Below the pieces are notes generated by a model. The model did not search any database, was not told the origin of the DNA, and was given only the letters and a program-made list of their open reading frames with translations. This document shows positions 10,165 to 21,375 of a stretch of 64,000 nucleotides of DNA, piece after piece. The DNA comes from Multifurca ochricompacta. Taxonomy: Eukaryota; Basidiomycota; Agaricomycetes; Russulales; Russulaceae. The first letter of the stretch is position 1, and the number at the start of each line of letters is the position of its first letter. The stretch lies in the NCBI GenBank assembly GCA_022496185.1, contig WTXG01000195.1, positions 1 through 64,000 of the forward strand, given 5' to 3'. The translations under genes were made by a program, and so were the position numbers.

Positions 10165-10741
10165 TGTTACGTCCAGTGCGGGACATTCCACATGACTTGT
10201 GTGACAGTGTTCATTCGTAATCAGATAAGAGACCAATAAGGCCCCTTGGAGTTATGTGGGAGGAGTCAATGTCAAAGAGGCTGTACTCTTATGATGATGT
10301 TAAGTGGAAAGTACTGGAAGTACTGAGACGATTGAGTCAAGGCCTTCACAGGGAATGTCCAGAAGACAAGCACTGATGTATTCAATAAGTCGAGTCTAAG
10401 GTCTACAGCGTAGTTACAGCAGACTTATATACGTAATCTAGTGGGCATCTATAGATAAGGATATCAGAGTCAGGTGGGCCCAAATATACAGAAGCAGATG
10501 GCATAAAGCCTGGCTTCTGATAGGGAACTAAGTAAGTGTCCGATCGTAAGATAAAGAGATAAGAAGTGAGACAGAGACAAATATCGAGTCAACAAGTATA
10601 AAGTGAGTCATGGGGATGGGAGTAGAGCATGTGATGGGTCCCAAGATGGAGACATGATCAAGAAATGTAACATAGGCAGTAAGGAAGGATTCGTGTTGGG
10701 AAGAGTGAAGAAAATGGGGTTGCTCAGCAGCGATTGTAACA
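10165..10741 (-). repeat. Gypsy-3 3' LTR
   Basis: It begins TGTTACGTCCAGTGCGGG and ends GTAACA, 577 bp. It pairs with 17012-17585. Differences between the two are almost all C/T or G/A at CpG positions, plus a few indels. The polypurine tract TCACCCCCTCTTCT (minus-strand AGAAGAGGGGGTGA) follows at 10742. Confidence 0.9.
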
Positions 10742-10772
10742 TCACCCCCTCTTCTGGTTCTAGCAGACCTGG

Positions 10773-11219
10773 CTAGAAGCGACTTGTACCATCATCATCC
10801 TGTATCAGGTCCAGATAATCATTGGCTACATTATGATTGTCTAAAGTGTCGTTCTCCTTGTCTGAATCTTGGGGACATTGGTGGGCGCGGAGGAACCTGT
10901 AAGGGCCACGCTGACCACATGAGTGACAGAGGTCATGGATGGGGCAGTCCAACTCCTGGTGCCCTGCATTGTGATGGAGACATTTGCCACACCAGCCAGA
11001 CGGGTTGATAATTGTTGGGGCAACACCTACACAGTGGAAGATGCAGAACCAGCTCCAGTGCTGGTTGCTGTGACAGTGGCAACACCACTTGCAGTTGAGG
11101 GGACAGTTCCAGCTGATATGGTACTTACTGTCACACCGCCAACATGTTTCTCCACGAGGGTTTTCATGCATTCGTGGCATCTCGAACCAATTTGGCAGTA
11201 GTGTCAGGGCAGCCCCCAA
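10773..11219 (-). CDS. Gypsy-3 zinc-knuckle ORF (3' accessory)
   Basis: This 148-residue frame has three or four C-x2-C...H-x4-C knuckles: CWRCDSKYHISWNC (residues about 22-35), CCHCHSNQHWSWFC (about 46-59), CGKCLHHNAGHQELDC and a CHSCGQRGPYRF half-knuckle, then an acidic VQDDD tail. It is in frame with the accessory ORF upstream, separated only by TGA at 11240-11238 and six codons (which here include one more TGA). The counted start is a TTG, so a natural start is unclear; expression by readthrough of the stop is possible. Its role is inferred to be nucleic-acid binding. Confidence 0.75.
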   Translation of the reverse strand: MGAALTLLPNWFEMPRMHENPRGETCWRCDSKYHISWNCPLNCKWCCHCHSNQHWSWFCIFHCVGVAPTIINPSGWCGKCLHHNAGHQELDCPIHDLCHSCGQRGPYRFLRAHQCPQDSDKENDTLDNHNVANDYLDLIQDDDGTSRF

Positions 11220-11237
11220 CGATCATGGGGGGAGGGG

Positions 11238-11975
11238 TCATGCATAAGTATCAGCATACCTTTCTGCAATGGTTTGGTATGCATCCCCTATCTCCAATCT
11301 CTTCCTGATCTCTGTCAACTCCTGTTCAACTTGGAACATCCTGCTGGTCAACTGCATCATCATCTTCACATGTTCTTTATACTGTTTGTTGAGCGTCGTA
11401 TGCAGCATCAGGTTCTTCCGCAATCTCATTACTTTGGCTTTAGATGTGGAAGACACATGTCATTCATCACTTCATCGATTGCGAATGCTCAGGAATCTTT
11501 GGCTGCTAAGTGACCTAGCTGTTCATCACTCATCATATGGTGGAGTTGTCCAGTATACCTTTCCTCCAAATACACGGGTGCCCCATAAACAGGGCCATTT
11601 TTCTTCATACAACCAGCCACATCCATCCCTCCATTGGTATAGAAGATGTACTTAGCTATGGCCATGGTCCCATCTGCCATGGTAATCTCAAGCAGGAAGT
11701 ACATCGACAAGTTTGGGTTGTTTGCAAAGAATGGGAATTCAGGGACTTCATTGTCCAACTCCATACCCAATAGATCATTTGGGTGTGGTTCCTCGCAGTG
11801 CTCAAAATTGTCATTGGGGTTGGGGATTGGTTTTTTACTCATGCTTCTGCGGCTTCATAATCAATGGGGGATGAAGGATGTGTAGAGGGATGGGCAGAGG
11901 GGAAGTTCTCAATGATGACAGTAGAGGTGAAGGTGTTGACGGTGGCGTTGGCAGCAATGAAAGACATAATTGATT
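11238..11975 (-). pseudogene. Gypsy-3 accessory ORF, frameshifted
   Basis: Two pieces, 11842-11489 and 11456-11238, correspond to the intact accessory ORFs of gypsy-4 and gypsy-6. They keep YIFYTNGGMDVAGCMKKNGP, the PVYGAPVYLEERYTGQLHH block and the coiled-coil end QVEQELTEIRKRLE. A short shift near 11470 and a stop near 11850 break it. I do not recognise the domain. Confidence 0.75.
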
Positions 11976-12049
11976 GTGTGGTGGTAGGACATTGCTTAGG
12001 GAGCATGTACTGGGGAATTCCTTCGTGGTCTGCAGGTTGGTTCTTTTAA

Positions 12050-13640
12050 CTCCCTTTGGGCGCCTCTGGATGTCAGTCATGGAACTCTGAGATAAGGACT
12101 GGGGCAGAGATATTCCAGCTGGTTCCCATGAGTTGTCAGAGTCTGGGAATCCTTTCCACTTGACTAGGTAATGTAGCTTGTGCCCTGGCCTTTATGTTGA
12201 GAGTCTAGAATCTGCTCCACTTCCCATTCTGCTTCTCCATCGACTAATTCAGGAGGGGGTCTTGGGAAGTTCTCCCCATGTAGGGGTGTTTCTTTGTAGG
12301 GTGTCATGAGTTTGGCATGGAAGACTGGATGAATTTCCATGTGGGTGGAAGCTCGAGTTCATATGACACATCTGACAGCTTCTTTGTTATCTTGAAAGGT
12401 CTGTGATGTCGGGGTGCTAACTTGGCTGTGGGGTGTGACATGTGAATGTTCTTCCCTTCCAGCCAAACAAGGTCATTGGTCTGATAAGGTGTGAATTTCG
12501 AGGGCTTCTCTGACAAGATCTTTTGTGCCTTGAGCAATTCTCATTGGCTGATTTCTTGATCTTGTCCCATTGGCTGATACGCTGTGCGCTAAGGAACATT
12601 CATCGCTTATCAACCCAAGTAGTCTGTGGTGTCCATCCCATGATAAGGGAGAATGGGGAGGCCTTGGTAGTACCATTGGGCCATGAATTGTGTGCGAACT
12701 CTGCTGTTGCAAGCCAGTCTGCCCAATTGTCCTGTTGTCCATTACACCAGAAGCGAAGATACTGTTCCAACCACTGGTTTGTCCTCTCTGACTGGCCATC
12801 CTTTGCGGTGGTAGGCAGTGGAGATGTTTTGCGTCACGTCGAGAATTTTGCACAAGGCTTTGGTGAATACTGATGTGAAGTGTGGGTCTTGGTCTGAGAT
12901 GACTTTCTGTGGGAGTCCGTAGTGTCTGTAGACATGGTCAAGGTACAGTTTTGCCACCTTTTCTGCTGTGATGGACTCATTACATGGTATGAATAGTGCT
13001 GCCTTCAAGTAGTCATGATCGGTGATGGTAAGGATGGAGTCAAAGCCTCGTGATTTTGGCAGTTTGACTATGAAGTCCATGGCAATTTTTGGAAAGGTAG
13101 AGAGGCTGTGGGCATGATTGGGAATGGTGCTGGTGGGTGTGGGTGTGTGTTTACTTTGTTGGCTTGACAGTCTGCACATCCCTTCATGTAGCTTTCTACA
13201 TCCTTCTTCATATTTGGCCACCAGTAGTCATGCTTGGCAAGGGCGTAGGTATTGGCGATGCCAGGATGTCCAGCAGAGGGGAGGTCATGGTGAAAATGGA
13301 TCACCCCCCTCTTAATGTTGTCACCACCAGTGACAACAGGCGATCCCCATCTTTCCACCAGAGGCCGTTGATTTTTTCAGATTGTGTGCCTCAGCCTAGG
13401 ATTGGCACAGCTGTTGGTTCATGTTTTGCGATACCTGTGCCCATAAATCCATATCATGAAGACTGACAGCTGCTGTCCATGTAAAGATGTCTTTGGGAAG
13501 TACAGTGATGTTTTCATTGTCATCTTCACCTCCTTGCAAATCTGTCCTTCGTGATAGAGCATCTGCGTGGGCATTACAACTGCCAGCGATGTGTTTCAAT
13601 GTAAAATTGTACTCCTCGAGTTCCAAGACCTCACAGGCGA
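12050..13640 (-). pseudogene. Gypsy-3 integrase and chromodomain
   Basis: Pieces at 13626-13396 (RNase H end), 13358-13068 (zinc-binding HHDLPSAGHPGIAN...CADCQANK), 13221-12742 (AMDFIVKLP, ITDHD, HYGLPQKVISDQD) and 12537-12304 (KLAPRHHRPFKI, GPY/F-like). The chromodomain remnant lies near 12110-12200 (KWKGFPDSDNSWEP, read from the minus strand). Frame breaks are frequent. The chromodomain would steer integration to marked chromatin. Confidence 0.78.
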
Positions 13641-14985
13641 CTCGTCAACTAATCTTGTGAGGTTCTTTCCAATATAACAGGTTGGAATGGTCAGTGTGGA
13701 TAATGGTCTTATGAGGGGTCCCCGCTAGGTATGGCTGCCAATGTCATAGGGCTTTTACAATAGCAAGTAGCTTGCGATCCCAAATGTCATAATTTTGTTC
13801 TGCCAATGAGAACATTTTGGAGTAAAAGGCGACTGGGTGGAGCAGTCCCATCGTGTCCCTTTCGTTCAACACTGCTCTGTTAGCAAAATGGGAAGCGTCA
13901 ACTTCAGCTCAAATGGCTTTCCCAAATTTGGCTGCAGGAGGATGGGTTCCAACCCACAATATCACGGATGCATTCAAATGCCTGTTGTTGCTCTTTTCCC
14001 CAGTGCCAGGGTACATCCTTCTTCAACAGTCCGTTAAGTGGCTGTGTGATCCCCGAGAATCCCCGTACAAAGTGTCAGTAGAAATTGCAGAATCCTATAA
14101 AGGATCTTACATCTTTGACACATGTAGGCGCTGGCCATTCTTGGATTCCCTGCACCTTTACTGGATCCATTCATACATGACCTCCTTCCAGGATGACTCC
14201 CAAGTATTCAATGCTCTGCTGTTCGAATGAGCATTTTGACGGTTTGAGGTACAGATTGTGCTCCTGTAGGATATCCAGCACCTGGTGTACTCATTCTCGA
14301 TGATGTGGGAGGTTGTCGGTAGTTGCTACTAATATGTCATCCATGTATACCACTACTTCACCAGTGAGAATGAGGTCGCGAAAGATGTGATTCATCATCG
14401 ATTGGAAGGTAGCCAGTGAGTTCGTAAGACCAAAGAACATGACATTTGGTTCAAACAAGCCTTGGTTGGTTTTGAAGGCTGCTTTACATTGGTCTCCCTC
14501 CTTGATTGGACGTTATTGTACCCCCATTGGACATCCATCTTTGAGAAGAGTGACTTGTCTTGCATGGTATCAATGAGCTCTGAAATAAGGGGCAGCGGAT
14601 AGGCATTTTTCACTGTATAGGCATTTATGCATCGGTAATCCTGAACAGGTCGAAGCTTGCCATCCTTCTTTTTGATGAAGAAGAAGGGGGAGGTGTATTG
14701 CGATTTGGATGGGCAGATGTATCCCTTTGCCAGCTGCTCCTCGAGAAACACTGTTAACACCTCTTGTTCTTGTTGGGACAAGGGATAGATTTTACAATCT
14801 ATTGCCATTGGTGTTTCTGGTACAAAATCGATGGCATGGTCCCAGGGGCATGTTGGTGGGAAACGCTGCAACTCTTCCTCTGAGAATACCTTCCAATGTT
14901 GATGGTAGACAGTGGGTACTACTTCTTCGAAGGTTTTCTCGGTTTGTCCTTGTACTGCTTTCTGAGCCAATTCTGATGCTTTCAT
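13641..14985 (-). pseudogene. Gypsy-3 reverse transcriptase and RNase H
   Basis: The frame 14985-14395 carries YTSPFFFIKKKDGKLRPVQD, INAYTVKNAYPLPLI and SLFSKMDVQWGYNN. Past a frame break at about 14400, the minus strand near 14350 encodes an intact YMDD catalytic motif. Thumb and RNase H pieces continue to about 13640 in shifting frames. All the expected blocks of a Ty3-type polymerase are visible. Confidence 0.8.
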
Positions 14986-15069
14986 GACATAGCAGCGGCC
15001 AAAATCTTCTTCCTCTGGTCCAGTGGCACTGTTATTACTACGTGTCGGGCTTGGTAGTCACACCTGAGG

Positions 15070-15410
15070 GACGTAATCAAGACTGGATAAAATTCCTTAT
15101 CCATGGTGGCATCTGCCAGTTGATCTTTGGTTCAAATGCTGCCAACCATGGATACCCTAGGATGAGGTCTTCATCTCCCAAGTTGGTAATGAGGAAACAA
15201 ATAACTTTTGTCCTTTCCCCCACTTGGACATTGAGATCAGTATAGTGCGTGATCTTGCCTGCCCGGTTGGCCATTCCGTCGATATTCCAAATATTTTTTT
15301 CTTGGGGAAGTGCCAGCGTCCCTAGCCCTATAGTCCATGCTAGTCATGGGCTGATGAAGTTGTTGGTGGCTCCTGAATCAACCAGGATGTCACAGTCGGC
15401 CATTTTTGTG
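15070..15410 (-). pseudogene. Gypsy-3 aspartic protease
   Basis: Reading the minus strand from about 15400 gives VDSGATNNFISP, a stop, then the IDGMANRAGKIT block and LGYPWLAAFEPKINW. DSGAT is the retropepsin active site and LGYPWL the second conserved block of chromovirus proteases. The stop after ISP is TGA where an Arg codon is expected. Confidence 0.75.
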
Positions 15411-15549
15411 CAGTTTCAAATGTACTGGTATTTTCAAAGATTTGAAATGACTAGTACACACAGAGGTTACATGGAGTGCTCATGCCCAGGCCGATGGGGT
15501 AGAGCTGATCAAAAATCCTTTTTGGCAAATGCCTTTTCAACTAGGATGG

Positions 15550-16994
15550 CGCACACTTCTTCACTCTCCTTCATCATGTTTGCCCATATGTCCTGGGCCT
15601 TCTCTTCCTTGGTGGTTTGTCTGTTACAGGTGGGTTGTTAACAGGATGGGCTGGGGTGGTAGTAGCTTCAGCGATGTGTGCCCCCTTCTTGGGACAGTCT
15701 TGAGACATGTGCCCCTGTGCTTTACAGTGGAAGCATCGTCCTTCCTTCATCAAGGTTTGACACTCATCTTCTGTGAGCATCGCCCTGGCCCTGCCTATCT
15801 GCTGAGGTGTCCATGGCATTTGGGTCTCTTGATGGTGCGTGGGTTTGACACCAAAGGCCACTTTCCATTGGTCTCAGGTCTTTCCCTTCTTGGTGTCGAT
15901 TCCAAAACTGTCTGGAAATCAAGGTAATCCTGTTGTTGTCGTCGGCCACATCAACCCAGGCATCCCAATCCTGTGGGTGATGGAATTGTATGATGTTCTT
16001 TACTAAGGGATTGGGTAGCCCTTGAGAGAAGAGGTCTAATGTGGCCTCTTCATTGTGTCATATCCAGCCCTGTTGGCCAGACTTCTGAATTTTGCAATGT
16101 ATGCGTCAAGATCTCCCTTGTCCATTTTCAGGGACTTCAGTTCATGGGCTGCCTTCTGCTTGGCTTGCCTGTCGGTGAATGCATCTTTAAACCTCTGGGC
16201 AATAGTCTCCCAAGGCCTTGCTTGTGGTTCGTCGTCCACTCTCAATCTGTTCATTCAGCCACTCGAGCTGTTCCATGGTCCAGTCATCCACTGCATCTCC
16301 TGGATGAGAGAGAGAAAGAGATTAGCCTGTTGGAAAGGGTTAATAATCTGGGCGATGTTGTGGTTGAAGTTTTTAAAGGTGGTGAATCTAGCATAAACTT
16401 CTTGCTTTGCGCTCAATCCCCTGTGAACGTCTGGGGGAGTACTCCTGATAATCGTCCTGATGGGGGAGGGATGTTTGGTGGTGCAACTGGAGGGCTGGAG
16501 GGGCTGGGTCTGGGAGCTGGGTGGTGATAGTTGACATGTTCTGATAGAATGGGGTGACTGTGTGGTAGACTGTATGGATATCTGAGGAGTTGTCAAAGCA
16601 GGGGCTCTGATCATGACAACTGCGGTGCAACTGGGGCGGTAGTTGATGCTAATACCAGTGCTTCTTCACTATTTTCTTCTACATACTCTTCTGGTTCAGA
16701 GTCCGTGACGATGGCCAGGGGATTTTCTCTCCATGTCCTATCCAAATTCCAGTGGTGCAGGTCCTGTGGTGACCCAAGAGTGTCGCTGTCCAAGTATTGG
16801 ATACAGTACCAGATCTTTTCTTGTCATTGTATTCTACCGGCTGGTATCTTCCATTGTGATAAACGTAGTATCCAAACTCAGTTTCAAAATCTTTCCAGGC
16901 AGCAGAGCCAAGTACTTGTTGTGAAAGATTATTCTCGTCTCTGCATTCAATGAGTTCTTCTTTAACAGGGTCTGACTGCAGCTGGAAGCCGTGA
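15550..16994 (-). pseudogene. Gypsy-3 gag
   Basis: The minus-strand gag starts just past the 5' LTR and shows the LSQQVLGSAAWKDFETEFGY region, a proline-rich linker, KFRSLANRAGYD of the retrotransposon-gag domain (near 16070), and the knuckle CFHCKAQGHMSQDC near 15700. Several stops and shifts separate the pieces. It is the particle protein. Confidence 0.78.
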
Positions 16995-16998
16995 TGAG

Positions 16999-17009
16999 AG
17001 ACTCAACTT
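16999..17009 (-). promoter_or_regulatory. Gypsy-3 self-priming site
   Basis: On the minus strand, two bases after the 5' LTR, it reads AAGTTGAGTCT. The LTR holds AAGTCGAGTCT (plus strand, 17234-17244), so the transcript's AGACTCGACTT can pair with it apart from one CpG-type C-to-T change. See gypsy-5 for the undamaged version. Confidence 0.65.
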
Positions 17010-17011
17010 GA

Positions 17012-17585
17012 TGTTACGTCTGGTGCGGGACGTTCCACACAACTTGTGTGACAGCATTCATTCATAATCAGATAAGAGACCAATAAGGCCCCTTGGAGTT
17101 ATGTGGGAGGAGTCAACGTCAAAGAGGCTGTACTCTTATGACAATGTTAAGTGGAAAGTACTGGAAGTACTGAGACAATCGAGTCAAGGCCTTCACAGGG
17201 AATGTCCAGAAGACAAGCACCGATGTATTCAATAAGTCGAGTCTGAGGTCTACAGCGTAGTTACAGCGGACTTATATACGTAATCTAGTGGGCATCTATA
17301 GATAAGGATATCAGAGTCAGGTGGGCCCAATATACAGAAGCGGATGGTGTAAAGCCTGGCTTCTGATAGGGAACTAAGTAAGTGTCCAATTGTAAGATAA
17401 AGAGATAAGAAGTGAGACAGACAAATATTGAGTCAACAAGTATAAAGCGAGTCATGGGGATGGGAGTAGAGCATGTGATGGGTCCCAAGATGGAGACGTG
17501 ATCAAGAAATGTAATGTAGGCAGTAAGGAAGGATTCGTGTTGGGAAGAGTGAAGAAAATGGGGTTGCTCAGCAGCGATTGTAACA
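17012..17585 (-). repeat. Gypsy-3 5' LTR
   Basis: It begins TGTTACGTCTGGTGCGGG and ends GTAACA, 574 bp. On the minus strand it carries a TATATAAG box and, about 30 nt downstream, AGACTCGACTT, the presumed transcript start and primer strand. The right flank is the TCTGA duplication. Confidence 0.9.
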
Positions 17586-17778
17586 TCTGAAGTGTAAGTC
17601 CCTTCTGCTCTACTTACTACTTTACCTTTGACTAACCGTCTCCTGTAGAGAACTTGTCTTTCTAGGTGTGTAGTATAGTAATATAGAGTTTTCTTCACCT
17701 CTGAAGTATAACTTGTCTTTCTAGCCTTACACGCTAACACTTCACAGTCAGTATGCTGTGTGTCATGCCTGTTTTACA
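17586..17778 (+). repeat. Copia-C 5' LTR, right part
   Basis: This continues the copia-C LTR after gypsy-3: TCTGAAGTGTAAG to TTTTACA. It contains a partial internal duplication of AGTTTTCTTCACCTCTGA (17680-17706), which also explains the sequence at the left junction. Confidence 0.7.
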
Positions 17779-17789
17779 GGTTATGGGCC
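17779..17789 (+). promoter_or_regulatory. Copia-C primer-binding site (half initiator tRNA)
   Basis: GGTTATGGGCC follows the LTR end directly. It is complementary to GGCCCATAACC, the anticodon arm of eukaryotic initiator tRNA-Met (anticodon CAU). Drosophila copia and yeast Ty5 use half of this tRNA in the same way. The same site recurs at 40937 and, on the minus strand, at 37658. Confidence 0.8.
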
Positions 17790-18711
17790 CTGAGCATGCT
17801 TAACTGATCTGTTACCATTTTTTGATCAGTCCAACTTTACACTTCAAGCTCACCAAGCTTTAAGACTCCCTTCCCAATCAATCTTCTTTGTGAGCTTCGC
17901 TTTCATTTCTCTTGCCCTTAACTGTCCACAAGGTGGTGCGCTTCATGTGCCCACCTTGATCTGTCTGGCTAGTCCCTCAGGGGATTCTAGCAAGAGGTGA
18001 TGAGGGACCCTAAGCGGGTGAAACACCTTGAGCTCCTCATGTGCACTCTAAGTAAATAGTATTCATAGATGTAGCTGGGTTTTCGTCCCATCCATAGTCT
18101 TAGTAGGCCACTTGCCCAGAAGGCTTGGGGCTATAGGTTCAGTCAATGCTTGGCTCGATCTGTAAGCCAGGTTTAGCAACCTGCTGGTAGAGTTTAGGGT
18201 CTAGAACAAGGCATGGGTAGTCACTCCCATGATGCTTGGGCTCGATACAAGTAGGCTTGAACTACTATAGTAGATACACAGTAGCTATAAAGTTTCGTCT
18301 CTGGGCAGAAGTACCCACTGCTGTCATTGGGGGTTCACCCCAACCAGAGGAAACCTGATAGTCTACTATAGTCATGGCCCCAATCATCTAGGGCTTAATC
18401 ATGGACTCCACCACCAGCACTAGAGGAAGGGCTCTATACCCTTTGTCTCTAGTGGAACTTGTGGTTGGCTCCTCCATGACATGACTCCCCATCTATTTAC
18501 ACAACATCCCCCTGATGTGGGCTTAGGACTTGTTGTAGATGGCGCTAGACAGCTTACTATACTACTTAGAAGTCGCACATTAGAGGCAGGACTTCTTTAA
18601 GTTCTGTAGCATAGTGCCACAGAATGGACAGGCCCTCTTAAATGAGACCTGGACAACTGGTTCTAACTGCTCCTTGGAACCAGGATCAACCTTTTTAAAA
18701 AATCATCTCAA
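17790..18711 (+). other. Copia-C untranslated leader
   Basis: About 920 bp between primer site and gag start. No open frame with recognisable content. Several short motifs (TAGTCCCTCAGGGGATTCTAG and similar) could fold, but nothing is conserved elsewhere in the window. Confidence 0.5.
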
Positions 18712-20082
18712 ATGTCTTCCATCGTCTTTCCCCCCACCTTCAAGTTTGATAAACTTGACGGCTCCAACTGGCAGCAGTGGTTGGTGTCATTCACTGCCTT
18801 GCTCAGGATAAATGGGATGAAGAGGCACATCACTCATGATGCCCCTGAATTCCTGAATCCACCGAAGCCAGAGGATGGAGAAAAGGATGATGAGTATGCC
18901 AAACGCTTCACAACATGGTCAGAGCCTATGTACATTGAATGGAACAGAGTGGAGGAAGTCTGTCAATGCCAAATATGAGCAATTGGAATCGCTCTATGGC
19001 TCAGTAGGTAGCATGGCCACCTACAACTTGTGGTGCTCTGTTTCGTCCTTCCATTTGGAGGAAGGCAAACAGTTTAGGCCCCAGTTGCAGTGTGTATTGG
19101 ATGCAAGGAGTACCCTTAAAGAGAATGGGATGGAGATCTCTGATCTCCAGATGAGCTTCATATTGCTCCAATCCCTACCTCCATCCTATAATGCCATTGC
19201 TGGCTCCATCCTGGTGTCAGGTCCTCCTGACCGCCTTTCCCCTCAGGACCTTGTACAAAGGTTCCTAAATGAGGAAAGCCAACTAGCCGGCCCCACAGGA
19301 AGTGGTGTTGGGGCTGCCCTTAACAAGGCAGCCCATGTCAACAAAAATAAAAACAAAAAACAATCAAATTTCATGCCACAACCTGCAGGTGCATCATCAT
19401 CCAATGATGTCACCTGCTTCTATTGCCAGAAGCTGGGCCACAAGGCTAATGAATGTCAGCAAAGGAAACAGGACAGAGCCAATGCTGATGCAGGCAAAAA
19501 GGGCAACAAGAGGAAGGGGCAAGGCCCCAGTGTACAAACAAACTCCACACAAGTAGCTACCATAGTTAATGGTAGTGGCAGAATACAGGAGGTGCATGAG
19601 ACACCTCACATTTCACTTTATTCCCTGACCAAACATATGCAAGAAGTCGATGATGGCAGCAACCCTTGGATGATGGACAGTGGAGCCACCACACATTTTA
19701 CACCATATTTAGAAGATTTTTCTGAATATCTCCCACATATGGGACATCAAGTAACAATTGGTGATGGCTCCATAGTCCAAGTCGAGGGGACAGGCAAAGT
19801 CATTATAAAAACTCATAACAACTATGAGTTAGAGCTAAATAATGTCTATTATATGCCTGGCAGTGAAAGAATACTGTCAACAAGCTGCATCACAGAAAAA
19901 GGCGGCTCAGTGGAGTTCACTCCATCTGAGGTCAGAATAAAGTACAATAATGCAATAATAGCGGAAGGTGTCAAGGCTATGGGACTTTATTGGGTCCTTG
20001 GGAAGACCATGCAGAATCTAAATACTGCTTCCCACAAATCTGCATCAAGTAGCCTTGACATCTGGCATTTGCGCATGGGTCA
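18712..20082 (+). pseudogene. Copia-C gag, protease, start of integrase
   Basis: ATG at 18712 (MSSIVFPPTFKFDKLDGSNW). A one-base shift near 18955 moves the frame into 18875-20167. The frame then carries the gag helices, knuckle CFYCQKLGHKANEC, protease WMMDSGATTHFTP and the pre-integrase LDIWHLRMGH, where the Tc1-type element enters at TA 20083-20084. Apart from the one shift and the insertion it is fairly well kept. Confidence 0.83.
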
Positions 20083-20402
20083 TACAGTAGCCCACAAAAC
20101 CGTTCCAATGTTTGGCCATCCTGGAGAGATTGACCTACCACACAATGAGAATAATTTCCAAACTTAGTAGAAATTGGTAGATGATAGTGTAGCATCTAAG
20201 CTTCAATTAGAGCCTATACTAATGTCAATTGAGTCAGTGGTTCATGATATATAAAATGTTTTGTGAGGCATTATCATTGGAACGGTTTTGTGGCCAACAT
20301 GTGAGATGACAAAACTGGTATCTGGTGGTCATGCAAATGCATTGACAGTCATGTGACAATGTTAAATAAGTTAAACATACACCAAATAATCATCAACAAC
20401 AC

Positions 20403-20700
20403 TTGCTTCTTACCATGCATGCCCTCTCTGCTGCCAAAAGGACTCACATTGTCTCCCTCCTCACTTCAGGCAAATCTGCCCTTAAAGTGTCAACTATGAC
20501 TGGCCATGGCACTATTATCATCTCAAGATGGGTCATAAATACTGCCCTTACCATCCCAAGTCAAATGGAGGGAGACCAAGGAAGCTGACAGAGAGAAATG
20601 CTCAGCATGCTGTTTGCCTTATCTCCTCTGGCAGGGCAGACACAGATGTGGAAGTGACTAGAGCACTTCAGAAGTTGTTAATGGGTTCCTCTATCAACAT
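20403..20700 (+). pseudogene. Tc1-type transposase N-terminus, arm 1
   Basis: The frame at 20403 reads MHALSAAKRTHIVSLL, then GKSALKVSTMTGHGT, the first helix-turn-helix of Tc1 transposases. After a shift near 20530 it continues HPKSNGGRPRKLTERNAQHA, then ISSGRADTDVEVTRALQKL, the GRPRKLT linker and second helix-turn-helix. The DDE catalytic domain is absent. Confidence 0.78.
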
Positions 20701-20779
20701 AATATGCCCATCCATCCTCCCATCAAGTTTTCAAGCCATAACTGGCCCCTCCCATATCATACACCCCCATTCCATCATA

Positions 20780-20998
20780 AGTGCAATAGGCCACAAAACC
20801 AATCCAATGACATTGCTACACAAAACATTTTATATATCATGAACCACTGACTCAATTGACATCAGTATAGGCTCTAATTGAAGCTTAGATGCTACACTAT
20901 CATCTACCAATTTCTACTAATTTTGGAATTATTCGCATTGTGTGGTAGGTCAATCTCTTCAGGATGGCCAAACATTGGAATGGTTTTGTGGGTTACTG
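20780..20998. mobile_element. 219-bp TIR element at the palindrome centre
   Basis: It is flanked by TA (20778-20779 and 20999-21000). The sequence is a diverged third copy of the terminal 210 bp of each arm, with ends AGTGCAATAGGCCACAAAACC and GGTTTTGTGGGTTACTG-like. It probably inserted at the TA at the centre of the original palindrome, or the arms formed around it. Confidence 0.7.
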
Positions 20999-21077
20999 TA
21001 TGATGGAATGGGGGTGTATGATATGGGAGGGGCCAGTTATGGCTTGAAAACTTGATGGGAGGATGGATGGGCATATT

Positions 21078-21375
21078 ATGTTGATAGAGGAACCCATTAA
21101 CAACTTCTGAAGTGCTCTAGTCACTTCCACATCTGTGTCTGCCCTGCCAGAGGAGATAAGGCAAACAGCATGCTGAGCATTTCTCTCTGTCAGCTTCCTT
21201 GGTCTCCCTCCATTTGACTTGGGATGGTAAGGGCAGTATTTATGACCCATCTTGAGATGATAATAGTGCCATGGCCAGTCATAGTTGACACTTTAAGGGC
21301 AGATTTGCCTGAAGTGAGGAGGGAGACAATGTGAGTCCTTTTGGCAGCAGAGAGGGCATGCATGGTAAGAAGCAA
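21078..21375 (-). pseudogene. Tc1-type transposase N-terminus, arm 2
   Basis: This is the mirror image of 20403-20700. Both fragments of the frame, 21375-21190 and 21250-20993, translate to the same residues as in arm 1, so the two arms have not diverged here. Confidence 0.78.

Larger units (their letters stand above)
10165..17585 (-). mobile_element. Gypsy-3: complete Ty3/gypsy chromovirus insertion
   Basis: The 7421-bp element is flanked by TCTGA (10160-10164 and 17586-17590) and bounded by two LTRs ending TGTTA...TAACA. Minus-strand order is LTR, self-priming site, gag with zinc knuckle, protease, reverse transcriptase, RNase H, integrase, chromodomain, accessory ORF, zinc-knuckle ORF, polypurine tract, LTR. 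It lies within the copia-C LTR, so it is younger than copia-C. Its pol is full of stops and shifts. Confidence 0.93.

Noticed and set aside
11238..11240. The conserved UGA as simple CGA-to-TGA decay
   Set aside because: It is present at the same codon in four copies including a diverged subfamily, with the following CCYCTCCC also kept; independent decay at one site in all is unlikely, though not excluded.
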